Below are positions 60,143 to 64,000 of a DNA stretch of 64,000 bases, piece by piece (within the stretch, counting starts at the first letter, position 1; each line of letters opens with the position of its first letter). Location of the stretch: positions 6,318,918 through 6,382,917 of the forward strand of contig OU696573.1 of NCBI GenBank assembly GCA_916048095.2, read 5' to 3'. Made by a program: the position numbers and the translations under genes. Origin of the DNA: Sacculina carcini (Eukaryota; Arthropoda; Thecostraca; Sacculinidae). The notes beneath the pieces were generated by a model. The model searched no databases, was not told the origin of the DNA, and saw nothing but the letters and a program-made list of their open reading frames with translations.

Positions 60143-61687
60143 ATGTCACAACACAACTGCATAGCCATGGAGAGTGTACGCTCCGAAGTGGCAGCCAGTA
60201 CCTACAAGAAAACAGCGAGCGTACTGACTACACCGGTCCTTGAAATAGCAATCAGTGAGAGTGAAGATGAAGAGTGGAAGTTGAAGGTGAAGATGCTATG
60301 TCGTTGTGGACGCCTCACTCCGAAGTTCGGAAAAATAAGGGGAAAGCTCAAACAGTTTGACACATGTTTAGGCTGCTGGAAAAAGTCTCGCACAACTGAG
60401 AACAAGAGCTCAGCAAACAAAAGCGGAAGTGCGGAGGCCACATTTCACCATGTAGCAACGTCAGAGCCGGACAGCAAAACGTTGACGTGGTCAATGAACT
60501 CTCGCCCACATCTGACTGTGCATTTATGCGTCATCGTCGACGCAGACCCGTACAGATCAAGAAGCATGACCCCACCGCCAACGCAACCTGTGCGTGTTGA
60601 AGTGGTGACTGATTCAGGAGCGCAAACGTGCTTGATGGGAGTACGAGTGTTCAAGCAAATGGGACTACACCAAGGCCACCTCACAAAATCACATAGATGC
60701 ATCCTTGCCGCAAACAACAACAAGATAAATGTGCTAGGTCAGTTCTTCGTCAGACTATCAGGCGTGGATGACAAAGGCAGAATGCATATCACATCAGCAA
60801 TCGCGTATGTGACCGATTCGTCTGAAAGGTTCTATTTGAGTCGAACTGCCATGGAGCAGCTGTGCATCATCGATCACAACTTTCCGAAGATCGGAGCTGC
60901 GTGTGACGTGACAGCAAGTCAGGGCGTTGCAGAGGTTAAACAGTACCATCAGGCCGAATGTGGTTGCCCACTGCGCACAGCACCGCCACCTTTACATTTA
61001 CGACTGCCGTTCACACCATCTAGTACATCGACGGAGAAGATGAAGCGGTGGATTCTGAACAGATATGCATCATCAGCATTTAACGTCTGTCCTCATCAGC
61101 CCCTTCCTGCGAGGACTGGTCCTCCGATGGAGATCCGCGTATACCATTCGGTGCAACCAGTGGTGACCAGGAGGCCTCCAAACGTACCAGTCCACTGGCA
61201 GAAAGACACAGCGAGTCAACTGCAGAGAGATGTCGCGATGGGTGTAATCGAGCCCGTACCGCCGAACACTCCGGTGACATGGCCACACAGTATGGTGCTG
61301 ACTACTAAATCCGACGGCAGCCCACGCCGCACGGTAGATTTGCAGCCGCTCAATCGCTATTGTGTGAGAGAAACGAACCACACGGTTCCTCCTGTCAAGC
61401 AGGCAAGAAGTGTGCCCTGTCACAAGGTAAAAACAGTGACGGACGCCTGGAATGGGTTTCACTCGATCGAGATTCGCCCAGAAGATATACACTTAACGAC
61501 ATTTTTGACAGAGCAGGGTAGATTTTGCTACAAAAGAGCGCCTATGGGCTTCTTGGCATCGCAGGATGCATACACCCAGCGGTATGGCGCCATTATATCC
61601 GACGTGACAAGGAAAACTAAATGTGTCGACGACACTCTTCTGTGGGACGACGACATCCAAACACACTGGTGGCGTGTGTTAGAATAA
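60143..61687 (+). pseudogene. Gag end, protease and reverse transcriptase of gypsy family B, copy 2
   Basis: Gypsy sequence resumes at 60,165 (AMESVRSEVAASTYKKTA). A Cys-rich stretch CRCGRLTPKFG is followed by CLGCWKK, the protease VEVVTDSGAQTCLMG, the linker PPNVPVHWQKDTASQLQRDV, then RT: MGVIEPVPPNTPVTWPHSMV, KSDGSPRRTVDLQPLNRYCV, VKTVTDAWNGFHSIEIRPED, CYKRAPMGFLASQDAYTQRY and KCVDDTLLWDDD, the active-site block. Order and motifs are those of a Ty3/gypsy pol. Part of the broken element. Confidence 0.85.
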
Positions 61688-61833
61688 CTGTCGCTTGTCG
61701 GCAGCAACGGTGTGGTGTTTAATCCGTCAAAGTTTCCGTTTTCAAGCACAAAGGTCGAGTTCGCCGGGTTCTAGATTGCTGAAAGCGAAGTCAAACCGAT
61801 GACGAAGCACTTGAAGGCGATTGAAATGGATTT

Positions 61834-62724
61834 GTGGTCTTATCAACTTATCGGATTATCGGACATCCGATATTTTGTGGTCTTATCAACCAGGTGTCTC
61901 ACTGCGGTCGACTGATAGACATCATGGCACCATTCAAGCATCTGCTGAGTACAAAATCGAAGTTCTACTGGAACGCAGACCTTGACGAAGCTTTTATACG
62001 ATCAAAACACCTCATTATCGAAGAGAGACGACAAGGAGTGGAAATATTTGAGCCCAAGAGGAAGACATGTTTGAGTACAGACTTTTCCAAGACCGGCGTG
62101 GGATACTGGCTCCGTCAAAAACATTGCCGATGTAATTCTGTTATACCTGGGTGCTGTCAAAGCGGGTGGCGAATCACCATCGCAGGGTCAAGATTCCTTC
62201 ACGACGCATAAACGCGCTACGTTCCAGTAGAGGGTGAAGCACTGGCAGTCGCTTGGGCATTGAAGGACAGCCGGTTTTTCACATTGGGTTGTAATGATTT
62301 GGTGATCACGACTGACCACAACCTGTTGACAAAAATACTGGGAGATCAGGATCTGGGAGACATTACAAATCCGAGGTTATTCCGTATCAAGCAGAGAACT
62401 CTGCCGTGGAAATACACAATTGTGCATGTTTCAGGCAGGTGTAATCCAGCTGCAGACACTACATCACGATACCCGGGAGACAGAACACACACCACGGGCG
62501 AAGATGTGGCGACAGAGCCCTACGACAAAAACTACTTGAATGTTATACGTGTGCATGGGACAGACGACGACATGGAGGCGTCTGTGGTCGCATCGGCGCA
62601 ATCAAAAATAAATTCAATAGACGCTGTCACGTGGGATAGAGTAAAGAAATCGACCAATAAAGATGAAGTGCTGAGTCTGCTGCTGCCGCTCATCGAACAC
62701 AGTTTCCCGACAGCAAGAGATTGA
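61834..62724 (+). pseudogene. RNase H part of gypsy family B, copy 2
   Basis: Reads IMAPFKHLLSTKSKFYWNAD (the usual RT-RNase H linker), TCLSTDFSKTGVGYWL (RNase H start), ALAVAWALKDSRFFTLGCND, LVITTDHNLLTKILGDQ and KYTIVHVSGRCNPAADTTSR. RNase H would degrade the RNA template. It is in more than one frame and part of the broken element. Confidence 0.8.
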
Positions 62725-62766
62725 TTGCCATAAATAGTACAACCGTGTTGGCAATTTAGAAATCAA

Positions 62767-63384
62767 TTGTCAATTGTCGACGGAGTTATTATGATGGGAA
62801 ACCGCGTTGTGATTCCATCTGATCTTCAGGACGAAGTACTTCAAATTCTTCACGCATCACATCAGGGAATCAGCAGAATGCAAAGTCGGACAGCAGGAGC
62901 GGTGTTCTGGCCACATATATCGAAGGACATAGAAGCTACAAGAGACAGATGCTGTGACTGCTGTAGTATGTCTCCGTCACATGCTCGCATGCCTCCAGTG
63001 GTTCCTGTGACACCAACACGCCCGTTCCAGGCTATTGCAGCGGATTTCTTCGAGATCAGAGGCACTAGCTATTTGGTGATAGTGGATCGATTTAGCGGAT
63101 GGCCTCATGTTGTGACCTCGTCAACGGGAGCCAGAGGATTCGTCAAGGCCCTTCTCAATTTCTTTGCTACGTTCGGTGTAACAGAGGAGATCAGCACGGA
63201 CGGAGGTGCAGAATTCACCGCTAAAGAAACGAAGGTGCTCATTCAACGATTGGGCGTTGCACACAGAATATCTTCGGCCTATCATTCTCAGTCGAATGGA
63301 CGAGCAGAAGTTGCGGTGAAATCCATGAAGCGACTAATGACGTCGCACGCCAACGCACAGGGCGGTATAGACCAAGCAGGTTGA
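62767..63384 (+). pseudogene. Integrase part of gypsy family B, copy 2
   Basis: Reads DEVLQILHASHQGISRMQSR (HHCC-type entry), GAVFWPHISKDIEATRDRCC DCC, then the core with FQAIAADFFEI, EISTDGGAEFTAKE and HSQSNGRAEVAVKSMKRL, giving the D, D and E blocks in order. The enzyme would insert the DNA copy into the host chromosome. Downstream (to 64,000) a C-terminal region continues, with HKRWDRAGVIVEVKPHDQYA near 63,470-63,530 and a Pro-rich end. Confidence 0.85.
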
Positions 63385-64000
63385 TCAGCTACAACAAGGC
63401 GTTCGTAAGCTGAAGCCACTCTCGACTGGCGACGTGGTGCTTATCCAGAATCAGAACGGCCGGCACAAGCGCTGGGACAGAGCCGGAGTTATCGTTGAGG
63501 TCAAGCCTCACGACCAGTACGCGGTGAAGATTGACGGTTCTGGTCGGATAACTTTGAGAAATAGGCGGTTTTTGTCCAAGATATCTAAACCGGCGTCACA
63601 AACGACAGCGCAGTCGGTCAGCGAAGGACCTGTTCCCATTGCGATATCTCCCGCTCCCGTCCGGCAGTACAGAACACAGCGAAAGTCCGGAGATATCTAC
63701 ACAGATGAAACTATCCACCGTGGATACGGTCAAGCAGACGGCGCTCTCGCTCAACCCGGACATATCAGCCAGGAGACCAATGCGCCGACATCGGATGAGT
63801 CACCACGCCAGGATGTACCGGCACAACCGCGACCGCTCGAACAGTCACCATCTGCGCTATCTCTGCTGCTTGAACAGTCCCCACCACCTTTGCCATCTCC
63901 GCCGCCTGTGCAGTCTGCAGGGCGCTCTCGCCCCGATCGCGCACGTCGACCACCAGCCTATCTGCGGGACTACGTGGTGTACTCAACGAGATACGGGAGT

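Larger units (their letters stand above)
55713..60157 (-). mobile_element. Full-length LINE with L1-type ORF1, inserted in gypsy copy 2
   Basis: A 4,445-bp insertion flanked by the perfect target duplication TGCATAG (55,706-55,712 and 60,158-60,164). On the minus strand: a 5'UTR of about 90-110 bp, ORF1 (60,066-59,140), a 43-bp spacer, ORF2 (59,096-56,141, one frameshift), 0.43-kb 3'UTR and a (TTGAAC)n tail of three units at 55,713-55,730. The target in gypsy copy 1 is the uninterrupted CATGCAGAGCCATGG. Both ends and both ORFs are present, so this is the youngest LINE in the window. Clade not fixed; RT pattern is Jockey-superfamily-like. Confidence 0.9.
54711..64000 (+). mobile_element. Ty3/gypsy LTR-retrotransposon fossil (family B), copy 2
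   Basis: Plus strand. The leader or LTR remnant (54,711-55,029) is followed by gag (55,030-55,705 and, beyond a 4.4-kb LINE insertion, from 60,165), protease, RT (to about 61,690), RNase H (61,834-62,724) and integrase (62,767-63,384), then a C-terminal region running to the window edge. Its left end is cut by a Helitron-like element; the right LTR is not in view. It is broken, with about five breaks besides the LINE. Closely similar to copy 1 at 14,785-16,976. Confidence 0.9.

Overview
This window looks like intergenic, repeat-packed DNA from an invertebrate animal. I found no host protein-coding gene. What can be recognised is almost all mobile DNA: two Ty3/gypsy LTR-retrotransposon families, a Polinton/Maverick, many L2/CR1- and Jockey-like LINEs, one LINE with an L1-type ORF1, hAT, P/THAP9-like and piggyBac-like DNA transposons, Helitron-type ends, short non-autonomous elements, minisatellites and long (CA)n, (TG)n and (TA)n runs. 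This mixture, the AT-rich spacers and the absence of vertebrate-type SINEs or LINE-1 suggest a mollusc, annelid or crustacean-like genome, but nothing here fixes the phylum. There is a 200-base run of N at 33,189-33,388.

Layout. 1-2,300: gypsy fossil (family A), minus strand, running off the left edge. 2,300-3,235: L2-like LINE piece. 3,648-6,475: decayed hAT transposase with a DUF4371-type core. 6,540-8,700: no gene. 8,708-9,190: LINE endonuclease piece beside a THAP9/P-element-like transposase (9,200-10,602). 10,765-12,630: nothing recognised. 12,631-14,240: Jockey/I-like LINE 3' half with a minisatellite-bearing 3'UTR. 14,275-14,650: large inverted repeat. 14,785-16,976: gypsy family B, copy 1. 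16,977-19,030: L2-like LINE ORF1 plus endonuclease. 19,087-25,182: one L2-like LINE holding two further LINEs. 25,355-25,940: LINE ORF1 piece. 26,080-29,860: near full-length Jockey-like LINE.

29,880-35,150: an AT-rich dispersed repeat with Helitron-like ends, interrupted by a hAT-type MITE, LINE pieces, the sequence gap and a miniature LTR element (33,808-34,769) with a perfect 5-bp target duplication. 35,160-40,190: microsatellites and a 1.44-kb piggyBac-like element. 40,195-42,482: LINE and gypsy pieces. 42,738-53,444: a Polinton on the minus strand (protein-primed polymerase, packaging ATPase, small virion-type proteins, integrase, Pro-rich proteins, capsid-type proteins). 53,883-54,710: tandem repeat, SINE-like unit, Helitron-type 3' end. 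54,711-64,000: gypsy family B, copy 2, with a young, almost intact 4.4-kb LINE inserted between perfect 7-bp target duplications.

The window reads as layered insertion history rather than a set of cooperating host genes. The only sets of genes that act together are those inside each element, chiefly the Polinton's replication, packaging, integration and capsid genes and the LINE ORF1/ORF2 pairs.
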